A stretch of DNA of 64,000 bases. It comes from RUG100 sp050953425 (lineage in GTDB: Bacteria > Bacillota > Clostridia > Peptostreptococcales > Anaerovoracaceae). The stretch is from contig JBMNMQ010000003.1 of the NCBI GenBank assembly GCA_050953425.1, forward strand, positions 62,001-126,000. Reading direction: 5' to 3'. A program made the position numbers and the translations under genes. Positions 34,582 to 42,390 of the stretch are shown in pieces; positions within the stretch are counted from its first letter, which is position 1; each line of letters opens with the position of its first letter. Under the pieces are notes generated by a model. It saw only the letters and a list, made by a program, of their open reading frames with translations, was not told where the DNA came from and did not search any database.

Positions 34582-36282
34582 ATGTATATTGTACTATTGC
34601 GCCATGGACAGGCCGAAAAAGCAGAAGAACGAAAGAGCGATGCGGAGCGCAGCCTCACGGAAGCGGGGCAGCGGACGATGCGGGCGACTCTGCCCCGTGC
34701 GCTGCGACTGCTGCCGCCGGAAGGCCGCGTGACGATCTGGTGCAGTCCGCTCCTGCGCGCCCGGCAGACGGCCGACATCGCCGCCGACTGCGTGCGCGAC
34801 GTATGGGGCGGGGCGCGTCTCGTGCCGGAGCCGCCGCTGCCGCTCGAAGAACTGGCCGAAACCGGCATCAACGGCATTCTCGCCATGCTGATTCAGGAGA
34901 TGGGCTGGCAGGAAGAAATGCAGATGACGCCGAGCCGGCGGGGAGGCACGCAGCCGGGCGCGCCGTCGTTTCCGGGATCGGCAGGCACGCAGCCGGGCAC
35001 GCCGTCGTTTCCGGGATCGGCGGGTGCGCAGCCGGGCACGCCGTCAGTGCCGGGGCAGGCGGGAGCCGCATCGGGGCAGGAGAGTGTGCAGCCGATGCCG
35101 ACTCGCCGCGAAGAATCAAAGCCGACGATGATGCGCCGGGAAGAACCGCAGACCGCGCCGGGCGGCCGGGATGCTTTCGGGGCAGCGGCTGACAGCGGCA
35201 GCGGTGACGACGAGCGAATCCTTCTCCTCGCCGGCCACGATCCGCAGATGTCGCGGCTGGCCCGGTATCTGACCGGTCTGGATATACACTTCGGCAAGGG
35301 TGCGATCGTGTGCCTGCAGCTGGCGGAGGACGCCGCGGACGGCGCCGGCCCGCGTGCGCGCCTGGAAGCGGTGCAGGCCGCGCTCTCCGGAGCGGCGGAT
35401 CTGCAGTGGTTTGTGCAGGGTGCGGCGACTGCGCGCTGGAAGACGCTGGTGGATCTGGAACAGATTCTCGCCCGGCGCTGCGCCCGTGTGGTCAAGTACT
35501 GCGATCGCTTCCGCGACGGCGCCGCCGACGTGGAAACGGTTCACGATCTGCGGGTATCGATCCGCACGCTGCGTTCCCTCCTCACGTTCCTCGAACCTTT
35601 TCAGAAGAAATCACAGAACCGCCGTCTGCAGCGCGCTCTGCGGGAGATCGTGCTTGAGCTCTCACGACTGCGGGAGTATGATGTGCTGATCGAGGAAACC
35701 GCCAAGGTGGATATCGATCTGGCGCCGGCCGGCGACGGACTGGTGCCGCCGCAAAAGCTCGATGCGGCGCTTGCGGCTCTGCGTTCCCGGGAGTACAGCC
35801 GTGCCAGCCGCGTGTTCTCCCGCCGTCGCTTTGCGGATCAGCTGCGCATGATCGAGAAGGAAATCAATCATATTGCCTGGCGCGGCAGCATTGCCCGCGA
35901 GGGTCTGCAGGTTGAAGCGCTGCGGCAGCGTCTCGAAGACATGCGCAGCGAATTCTTCCGCCGCTGCGGCGACCTCGATTTCAGGGATGTGGAAGCGACC
36001 CACAAAGTGCGGAAAGAGGCAAAAAAAGTGCGCTACGCCGCCAACGGCATGAAATCGCTGCTCGGCGAAGAGCAGGAAACGGTTGCCGCGATGAAGCGGG
36101 TTCAGGATCGGCTCGGCCGTCTCTGCGATGCGCGCGTCAATGCCGAACTGCTCCATGATCTCGTGCGTACCGAAGAGGATTTTTCGGAGATTGCCCGCTG
36201 GCAGGCGGAAAACCTGATCGCGCTGGAACGCAACGCGGAGCAGAGCATGGTTGAAGAGCTTGCTGCCGAAGGAAATCGCTGA
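34582..36282 (+). CDS. SixA-type histidine phosphatase fused to a CHAD domain
   Basis: A 566-residue cytoplasmic fusion. The N-terminal SixA/phosphoglycerate-mutase-like domain starts MYIVLLRHGQAEKAEE, with phospho-accepting His8, and resumes after a long insertion with LLLAGHDPQMSRLARYL (His219). The insertion (about residues 115-205) is Pro/Gly/Thr-rich with three 13-residue repeats (GTQPGxPSFPGSA) encoded by 39-bp DNA repeats. The C-terminal half is a CHAD domain: VETVHDLRVSIRTLRSLLTFLEPF and FRDVEATHKVRKEAKKVRYAANGM supply the conserved His and Lys/Arg that bind polyphosphate. A role in polyphosphate-linked phosphatase action is inferred. ATG 34582 has AAAGGA upstream. A terminator follows at 36412. 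Confidence 0.88.
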   Translation: MYIVLLRHGQAEKAEERKSDAERSLTEAGQRTMRATLPRALRLLPPEGRVTIWCSPLLRARQTADIAADCVRDVWGGARLVPEPPLPLEELAETGINGILAMLIQEMGWQEEMQMTPSRRGGTQPGAPSFPGSAGTQPGTPSFPGSAGAQPGTPSVPGQAGAASGQESVQPMPTRREESKPTMMRREEPQTAPGGRDAFGAAADSGSGDDERILLLAGHDPQMSRLARYLTGLDIHFGKGAIVCLQLAEDAADGAGPRARLEAVQAALSGAADLQWFVQGAATARWKTLVDLEQILARRCARVVKYCDRFRDGAADVETVHDLRVSIRTLRSLLTFLEPFQKKSQNRRLQRALREIVLELSRLREYDVLIEETAKVDIDLAPAGDGLVPPQKLDAALAALRSREYSRASRVFSRRRFADQLRMIEKEINHIAWRGSIAREGLQVEALRQRLEDMRSEFFRRCGDLDFRDVEATHKVRKEAKKVRYAANGMKSLLGEEQETVAAMKRVQDRLGRLCDARVNAELLHDLVRTEEDFSEIARWQAENLIALERNAEQSMVEELAAEGNR

Positions 36283-36411
36283 AGAAGATCGCCGCAAAAA
36301 TGCGGGGCGCGGCAGAAAACAGCCGATATGCCAACGAGCACCTGTGCCGGGCTGTTCCCGGCCGGTCGGCTCCCGGTCGGTCGGCAGTCCGGCCGCACCG
36401 CAGACTGAAAC

Positions 36412-36440
36412 AAAACCATCCGCCCGTCGGATGGTTTTTT
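36412..36440 (+). terminator. Terminator after the SixA-CHAD gene
   Basis: AAAACCATCCG (36412-36422) and CGGATGGTTTT (36428-36438) form a stem followed by more T. Confidence 0.9.
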
Positions 36441-36536
36441 CGCTCACATCAGGTACTGCGGTCGGGGACAGGCATGGACAACTGCTGAAAATTCTCCTAT
36501 ACTGAACGCAGAACAGGAGCAGGGAGGTGGAATGCC

Positions 36537-37505
36537 ATGAAGAATAAGAAACAGACGATGGTATCGCCGCTCGATGAACAGATCGCCGTCTATGGCTGCG
36601 GCGCGATCGGCTCGAGTGAAGCAACGCTGATCATCGGTCACGGACTGCCGTGTACCGTCATCGGTCACTCGCAGCGGGGGCTGGAGCGCTGCCGCGGAGC
36701 CATGGCGCAGCACTGGGACGATCTGATCGCCGAGGGACTGGCGTCGGAGCGCAATAAGGAAGCTGCACTGGATCTGCTGACGCTGACCAACGAACCGGCG
36801 GCGCTGGCCGGCTGCACCTTTGTGTTTGAGGCGGTGACCGAGGATACGAAGATCAAGCAGGAAGCCTATCGCCATATCGAAACGTACGCGGCAGCGGACG
36901 CGGTGATCGCCTCCACCACGTCCTCGCTCGATGCGGATGTCCTCGCCGGCCTGACCGGACGGCCGCAGCAGCTGCTGGTGGCGCATCCGTTCCAGCCGGT
37001 GCATATGCTGCCGCTGGTCGAGGTCGTACGCTGCGGTGCGACGGCGGAAGAGACGCTCGCGCGGGCGCTGGCGGTATTGAAAACACTGCACCGGCAGGTG
37101 GTGCAGCTGCAGCGCAGTGTGCCGGGCTTTATCGTCAATCGCTTTGCCCAGGCTCTGTTCCGTGAGTCCCTCTATCTGATTGAAGAGGGTGTCACCACGG
37201 CTGCCGAGATCGATCGTGCGGTCAAGTACGCGGTCGGCATGCGCTACGCTTCCATCGGCCTTTTGGAATATTTCGATGACGTCGGCTTTGATCTCGAAAA
37301 ATCCATCGCCGAAAACGTCTATCCCGATCTCTGCGATGTCAAAGAGCCGCAGCAGCTGGTCAGAGACGGTCTGGCTTCCGGCCGTACCGGAAAAGCGGCC
37401 GGGCAGGGGCTCTATGACTGGTCGCGGATCGACCAGGACGACTACCGCCGCCGCCGCCAGAGCCCTTACTTTGATACCGTGCGCGAGTGGACGATGCCGG
37501 AATAG
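36537..37505 (+). CDS. 3-hydroxyacyl-CoA dehydrogenase family oxidoreductase
   Basis: A 322-residue NAD-dependent dehydrogenase. IAVYGCGAIGSSEATLI is the Rossmann nucleotide loop, VFEAVTEDTKIKQEAYRHIE and ASTTSSLDADVLA are typical, and LLVAHPFQPVHMLPLVEVV has the catalytic His and Glu. SVPGFIVNRFAQALFRESLYLIEEG and RYASIGLLEYFDDVG form the C-terminal domain. Similar proteins act on 3-hydroxybutyryl-CoA, L-gulonate or carnitine; the QPVHMLPLVEV form fits the latter small-acid group at least as well. GGGAGGTGG precedes the ATG. It is monocistronic. Confidence 0.88.
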   Translation: MKNKKQTMVSPLDEQIAVYGCGAIGSSEATLIIGHGLPCTVIGHSQRGLERCRGAMAQHWDDLIAEGLASERNKEAALDLLTLTNEPAALAGCTFVFEAVTEDTKIKQEAYRHIETYAAADAVIASTTSSLDADVLAGLTGRPQQLLVAHPFQPVHMLPLVEVVRCGATAEETLARALAVLKTLHRQVVQLQRSVPGFIVNRFAQALFRESLYLIEEGVTTAAEIDRAVKYAVGMRYASIGLLEYFDDVGFDLEKSIAENVYPDLCDVKEPQQLVRDGLASGRTGKAAGQGLYDWSRIDQDDYRRRRQSPYFDTVREWTMPE

Positions 37506-37572
37506 CGCGGCACCGGTCGGATTGCCATGCTGCTCAGACTGCAGAGCCGGTCATGGCCCGGCGGCAGATGTA

Positions 37573-37796
37573 TCAGGAGGATTTCTTTAAGAAACCGCTC
37601 GACAGTCTGGCGGCTCTGCTGCGGCAGGAAACGCCGGAAACACCGCGGCGCTTTGCCACCAGCAGACTGCCGTTAACCAGACCCCGTGCGGCGGCCATCA
37701 GCGGCAGCGCCGGGCTGAAATACCGGATGGTCACGGGGAAAGCCAGCATCGCGATCAGCAGCAGCAGCCGGCGGACATGTTGTCGCTTCATAGTCA
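37573..37796 (-). pseudogene. Truncated N-terminus of a 4Fe-4S polyferredoxin-like membrane protein
   Basis: The reverse frame reads MKRQHVRRLLLLIAMLAFPVTIRYFSPALPLMAAARGLVNGSLLV, resembling the first helices of membrane 4Fe-4S (NapH-type) proteins. The sequence expected next, with CGWxCP cysteines, is absent and the frame degenerates. An AAGG precedes the ATG. I read it as a 3'-deleted remnant. Confidence 0.45.
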
Positions 37797-37920
37797 TACC
37801 TTCATACATCCGTTTCCTGTATGGTAGAGTATAGGCCGCGGTCGGTTAAACTCTGCTGTGATTTATGTAAGGTTTCAGTAAATTTGGCGCAGGCATGGCG
37901 CCGCGGGAAGCGGCGGATGA

Positions 37921-38047
37921 CTGTAACATGGCTGCGCCGCTGTTACATTGCTGGCGAAGCACTTGTGCAGTTATTGTAACACGACGCAGACGACCGATGC
38001 GGCAAATGGCCTGCGGCGTTGCAAAGTGATGCCGCTTTCGGTATAAT
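37921..38047 (+). promoter_or_regulatory. Promoter and TGTAACA repeats before a methyltransferase gene
   Basis: TTGCAA (38019-38024), 17 bases, TATAAT (38042-38047). Upstream, TGTAACA (37922-37928) and TGTTACA (37941-37947) form an inverted pair, with another TGTAACA at 37975-37981. Bases 37800-37920 show nothing coding. Confidence 0.65.
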
Positions 38048-38092
38048 GAAAGAGGAATTCGTCCCTGCAGTGCACGAAAGATAGGAGCCCCC

Positions 38093-38689
38093 ATGACAAA
38101 CTACGTAGAGGAGACCCTGCGTTATTACGACCGGCATGTCCGTGATTTCGTCGATGACACGCTGGATTTGGACATGAGCAGCATGTACCGCGTCTTTGAA
38201 AAATACATCGATGCCGGCGGTGCCATCCTCGACCTCGGCTGCGGCCATGGCCGGGATGTGCGGCATTTTATCAGTGAGGGCTACCATGTGACGGGCATCG
38301 ACGGCAGCCGGCGCATGTGCGATTACGCGTCGGAATACACAGGGCAGCACATCCAGTGCAAAAAGTTCTCCGAGCTCGAATACTACGAGTGCTTTGACGG
38401 CGTCTGGGCTTCCGCCAGCCTTCTGCACGTCGCCAAGAAAGATCTTCCCGACATTCTCAAAAAAATCCACCGGGCGCTGCGACCCGGCGGGTATCTCTTT
38501 CTCAGTCTCAAGCGCGGCGGCTTTGAGGGCATGCGTGATGAGAAATACTACAGCGATTACACCGAACAGGAATTCTTTCAGCTGATCGAACAATGCGGCG
38601 GCTTTGCGATTGCCGAATACGTCAACAGCGAGGACCAGCGCGAAGACAACAAGACGCAGTGGATCAACGTTGTCCTGCGCAGAAACTGA
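38093..38689 (+). CDS. Class I SAM-dependent methyltransferase
   Basis: A 198-residue protein with motif I GAILDLGCGHGRDVRHFISEGYHVTGIDGSRRM, motif II/III FDGVWASASLLHV and motif V IHRALRPGGYLFLSLKRG. The overall pattern is TehB/UbiE-like. Substrate unknown. GATAGGAG precedes the ATG and a consensus-like promoter lies 46 bases upstream. It converges with mscL; an ACCCGGGC/GCCCGGGT hairpin (38837-38858) lies between. Confidence 0.9.
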   Translation: MTNYVEETLRYYDRHVRDFVDDTLDLDMSSMYRVFEKYIDAGGAILDLGCGHGRDVRHFISEGYHVTGIDGSRRMCDYASEYTGQHIQCKKFSELEYYECFDGVWASASLLHVAKKDLPDILKKIHRALRPGGYLFLSLKRGGFEGMRDEKYYSDYTEQEFFQLIEQCGGFAIAEYVNSEDQREDNKTQWINVVLRRN

Positions 38690-38872
38690 CGAGCGGGCGG
38701 CAGTGAACCGCCGGTCGGCAGCATAAATCGCTCGGTATGACCTCCGCTTCTGAACCAGACCGCACGCATCGGTCCGCATGCACTTCACCTTTCAGCTCGC
38801 CCGCATGACCCCATCTGTATGACTTCCGCCCCCTGAACCCGGGCGCATGTGCCCGGGTGCATGAAAGCACGC

Positions 38873-39250
38873 TCAGGCTCCGCGCTGATTCTGTTCCTTG
38901 AGCAGGTCGCGGATCTCGCTCAGCAGTTCTTCCTGCGTCGGTCCGGCCGGCTCTTCTTCCTTCTTCGGTACGACCTTATTGGCGGCCTTGACCAGCAGGA
39001 AAATAAAGAAGGCGATGATCAGAAAATCTATGACAGCCTGAATGACCTGCCCGTAGCCGAGGCTGGCCTGACCGACGGTAACGGCCAGACCGGAGAAGTC
39101 GATGCCGCCGCAGATCATGCCGATGATCGGCATCAGCAGATAATCGACCAGTGCGGTCACGATTTTGCCGATGGCTGCGCCCATAATCACGGCGACCGCC
39201 AGATCGAGAACGTTTCCCTTGAAAGCAAATTCTTTAAACTCTTTCCACAT
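38873..39250 (-). CDS. mscL: Large-conductance mechanosensitive channel MscL
   Basis: A 125-residue protein with the MscL pattern: amphipathic start MWKEFKEFAFKGNVLDLAVAVIMGAAIGKIVTALVDYLLMPIIG (gate helix TM1), a short periplasmic loop, FLIIAFFIFLLVKAANKV (TM2) and a C-terminal helix EELLSEIRDLLKEQ. The homopentamer opens under membrane tension to release solutes during osmotic downshock. AAAGGAGG precedes ATG 39250. The much longer upstream frame is rejected. Confidence 0.96.
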   Translation of the reverse strand: MWKEFKEFAFKGNVLDLAVAVIMGAAIGKIVTALVDYLLMPIIGMICGGIDFSGLAVTVGQASLGYGQVIQAVIDFLIIAFFIFLLVKAANKVVPKKEEEPAGPTQEELLSEIRDLLKEQNQRGA

Positions 39251-39605
39251 TTTAGCTTCCTCCTTTACCAGAGCAGCCGCCGGACGGCGGCGTATTGACA
39301 CTGGCATTATATACTGTTGACAGAAGATGGGCAAGGATGCCGCATGCGAGAATGCGGAAAGATGAGAAGAGGAAGCTGTCAGAGCAGCAATGCCCGCATG
39401 CGAGAGCGCGGGATGAGATGCGGAATCATCCTGACGCTGCATCGGGGGATACTCCCCTCCGACGCGTCGAAAACCACTCTTTGCAGCTTCCCGGCATACT
39501 TTTCCGTCGTGTCGAAACCACTCTTCCGATACCTCGGAAACGGCCTGCCTGCTGTGCCGGGAGGGACCTGCAAGAAGTCTGCACGCGCGCTCGAACGGGC
39601 GTTGT

Positions 39606-39701
39606 GCGCACGCTGAGAGAGCGCCTGCCCGTACGCTGAGAGAGCGTCTGCCCGTACGCTGAGAGAGCGCCTGTGCGCACGCTGAGAAAGGGCCTGCCGT
39701 C
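39606..39701 (+). repeat. Four 23-bp tandem repeats with internal mini-hairpin
   Basis: ACGCTGAGAGAGCG starts at 39610, 39633, 39656 and 39679, exactly 23 bp apart; the last copy is diverged (GAGAAAGG). Each unit contains CGCT-gagag-AGCG, a small hairpin. The array ends just before the TTGCAT of the next promoter. Bases 39260-39605 show repeated GCATGCGAGA-like pieces but no credible gene. Confidence 0.9.
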
Positions 39702-39702
39702 A

Positions 39703-39731
39703 TTGCATCAGCCGCGGGTCTGTTGTATAAT
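39703..39731 (+). promoter_or_regulatory. Promoter of the 39788 gene
   Basis: TTGCAT (39703-39708), 17 bases, TATAAT (39726-39731). It lies directly after the 23-bp repeat array. Confidence 0.75.
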
Positions 39732-39787
39732 ATACTGTGATTTTTTCTGACGAAAAGAACGTGTTTGCAGGTGAGGAGGTCCGCCCT

Positions 39788-40138
39788 ATGACCATGGCAC
39801 AACTCGGATATCTTCAAATTACTGCCGTGGCGGTTACGATCGCGGCGGTTATTGCCATCATCGGACTGGTTGTTTACAATCGACGCGCTGTTGCGCAGAC
39901 CCGTACCCTGCGGGATATCGACAGCAAACTGACGGATCACCTGGAAAACGCGTCATCGCACGCTGTCGAAGATGCGGCGGCGGAGGCCGCTCCCGAAGAG
40001 CCGGCGCAGCCGGCGGCCGCGGCGGATACATCGGCCGCGGCCGAGGAGCACCGCCGGGTGGCCCGTCTCTACTATGATGTGGCCCGAAGCGGGCGTGCAT
40101 ACTCAAAGCAGGAACTTGAGACACAGATCAAGGAGTAA
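39788..40138 (+). CDS. Small single-pass membrane protein
   Basis: A 116-residue protein: one N-terminal helix (LQITAVAVTIAAVIAIIGLVVYN), then a polar and Ala/Glu-rich stretch, and a helical end (HRRVARLYYDVARSGRAYSKQELETQIKE). No family recognised. GAGGAGG precedes the ATG. It begins a same-strand series and lies 12 bases before the zinc-ribbon gene, so the two probably form an operon. Confidence 0.72.
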   Translation: MTMAQLGYLQITAVAVTIAAVIAIIGLVVYNRRAVAQTRTLRDIDSKLTDHLENASSHAVEDAAAEAAPEEPAQPAAAADTSAAAEEHRRVARLYYDVARSGRAYSKQELETQIKE

Positions 40139-40150
40139 CCAGAGCAGCGC

Positions 40151-42286
40151 ATGAAGTGTCGAAAATGCGGTTATCCGCTGAAAAAAGGAGATAAATTCTG
40201 CAGTCAGTGCGGGGCGAAAGTGGTGCGCAAACCGCCGACGAACGCTGCCGCCGACGGCGGGAAAGCTGTCGAGCAGGAAGGTCGTCCGACGACGGAATTC
40301 AAAGGTTATGTGCCGCCGGAACAGGATTTTGACTGGCATATCCATGATTTCCCGGGCGAGCCGAAACCAACGGCCGATGTGAACTTCAACTGGAATGCAT
40401 TCGAAGAGTTCCATCGCGACCGCGATCAGAAAACCAGCAAAGAGAGACAAGGTGCCGCCGCGAACGCACCCGGCCGTACTGAGGCGGAGAACACCGCGGC
40501 AGCAAGGCGGACGGATGCCGCGCCGGATATGACGGAGACGGAGAACACCGCGGCAGCAAGGCGAGCGGATGACGCGCCGGATATGACGGAGACGGAGAAC
40601 ACCGCGGCAGCAATGCGAGCGGATGATGCGCCGGATATGACGGAGACGGAGAACACCGCGGCAGCAAGGCGGACGGATGCCGCGCCGGATATGACGGAGA
40701 CGGAGAACACCGCGGCAGCAGAGCGAGCGGATGCCGCGCCGGATACGACTCGCCGCAGTGCGGCGGAGGAACCGGCAGCAGCTGCATCCGATCAGTCCGA
40801 TGATTTGGCTGCCGAGGAGGACGACATAGTCTGGTCCGCGCCCAAGCAGGAACCGACCCCGATTCATCCGATTGCCGACACAGCCGGCGGGAAAACAGAC
40901 GACCGGGATTCTGCAGAAGCGGAAGAGACGCTGCTGCGGAACCTGACCGATGCCGGGGAAAAAGCGGAGCAGGATCGGGAAAGCGAAGAGATCGATAAGT
41001 TTTATACTTTTAATAAGAAAAACGAAGAGTTTCAGCGCCTGCTGGATCGCGAATATGAGAAGATTGCCGCCGGACTGCCGGGGGATGAACCGCAGCGTGA
41101 AGAGGAAACGGAAGACAGCGAAGAACGTGCGGCGGATATGCTTGACCCCGGTCTGACCGAGGCGATCGAAAAGCCGGCGGATGCGGACGCAGCTTTCGAC
41201 AAGGACGCGGCCGCGGCACCGGCGCTCGAAACGGCGAACGCGGCAGCAGCGAAATCAGAGAAAGCAGCTTCGCCGTACGCGACGGACTCCGAAGCGGCAG
41301 CGCAGAGAGCAGCCGCCCCGCACGTGACAGACCGCGAAGCGGCGGCGCAGAAAGTGCCGGAACAGACCGGCGCGGCAGGAGAAAGCACTGCGGTGAGCAG
41401 CGAAAGCGCTGCCAGCCGGCCCGTCGGGAACGAGCATACAGATGCGGCTGCAGCATCCGGCAGAGGAGAAGCTGCCCGCTCGACGGCTGCCCCGAGCGCC
41501 GGCGAAGGCGGCGCAGGACAGAAGGCACAGGCGCCGAAGCCGGCCGAACGTCCGCCGGCAGCGCCGCCGCCGAAGAAACGGGTCTGGCCAGCCGTGGTCG
41601 GCATCATCGCCGCCGTCATCGTTGTCTTCGGACTGCTGGCTTTCCTGGCGCCGAACAGTGCCGTAGGCAGCGCGATCCGCAGCCTGCCGTTCTTCTCCGC
41701 CAGCGAAGAAAAGGCGCCGGCGCAGACGCAGGAAAAGTCGACGGCACAGGAAGCGGAGAAAACGGAGACTGACCGCGAAGAGCCGCCCGTGGATTTGTCC
41801 GGGGCGATTCACCGCTCGGCCGATGCAGATGCGAAAAATGTGATTGCCAGAATCACTTATGACGATACACTCGGATACCGGAAGGACCGCACCTATGGTT
41901 CGAAGGATGTCGAAAACAGCCGTGCGCTGACCACCAATGTCTTCTATAAAGAGGACAGCGGCAGCGTGCATTATCTCGACGATGCCGCCGTGGCGGCTGC
42001 CATTCGGCACGCGGCCGACGGCGTGAAGAAGGACGGACGGCTGAAATCGCTGCGTCTGGGAGAAATTCGCCGCGGCAGGGACTGCTGGTACATCTGGGCA
42101 TCCGTCAACGGACGCAAAGTGGTCTGGAAACTGAAACGCAGCGGTGATCAGCTGAAGGTCACCAGAACATATCATATTGAAAAGAAAAACACAGAGAAGA
42201 ACAAAGACACACAAAATTCCGGCAGCAGCAGTTCCGGCACCGGCAGCAGCAGTTCCGGGAGCAGTGCAGGGGATACCTCAGAGTAA
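40151..42286 (+). CDS. Zinc-ribbon membrane protein with 18-residue repeats
   Basis: A 711-residue protein. Residues 1-25 are a zinc ribbon (CRKCGYPLKKGDKFCSQCG). An acidic disordered region follows and includes about five 18-residue repeats (TENTAAARRADDAPDMTE-like, 54-bp DNA units, 40490-40745), then an Ala/Glu-rich linker of 300 residues. One membrane helix (WPAVVGIIAAVIVVFGLLAFL) leads to a compact C-terminal domain outside the membrane (IARITYDDTLGYRKDRTYGSKDVENSRALTTNVFY...) and a Ser/Gly tail. No function is known for this architecture. AAGGAG lies at the end of the preceding gene. Confidence 0.8.
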   Translation: MKCRKCGYPLKKGDKFCSQCGAKVVRKPPTNAAADGGKAVEQEGRPTTEFKGYVPPEQDFDWHIHDFPGEPKPTADVNFNWNAFEEFHRDRDQKTSKERQGAAANAPGRTEAENTAAARRTDAAPDMTETENTAAARRADDAPDMTETENTAAAMRADDAPDMTETENTAAARRTDAAPDMTETENTAAAERADAAPDTTRRSAAEEPAAAASDQSDDLAAEEDDIVWSAPKQEPTPIHPIADTAGGKTDDRDSAEAEETLLRNLTDAGEKAEQDRESEEIDKFYTFNKKNEEFQRLLDREYEKIAAGLPGDEPQREEETEDSEERAADMLDPGLTEAIEKPADADAAFDKDAAAAPALETANAAAAKSEKAASPYATDSEAAAQRAAAPHVTDREAAAQKVPEQTGAAGESTAVSSESAASRPVGNEHTDAAAASGRGEAARSTAAPSAGEGGAGQKAQAPKPAERPPAAPPPKKRVWPAVVGIIAAVIVVFGLLAFLAPNSAVGSAIRSLPFFSASEEKAPAQTQEKSTAQEAEKTETDREEPPVDLSGAIHRSADADAKNVIARITYDDTLGYRKDRTYGSKDVENSRALTTNVFYKEDSGSVHYLDDAAVAAAIRHAADGVKKDGRLKSLRLGEIRRGRDCWYIWASVNGRKVVWKLKRSGDQLKVTRTYHIEKKNTEKNKDTQNSGSSSSGTGSSSSGSSAGDTSE

Positions 42287-42390
42287 GTGAATGCCGAAAA
42301 AAGGGGAGCGGTCGTGCAGTGCACGGTCCGCACAGCGGGCAGACGAAGAAAAGCGGAGAAGAGCTGTGTGACCCGTAAGGAGGATTTGAT

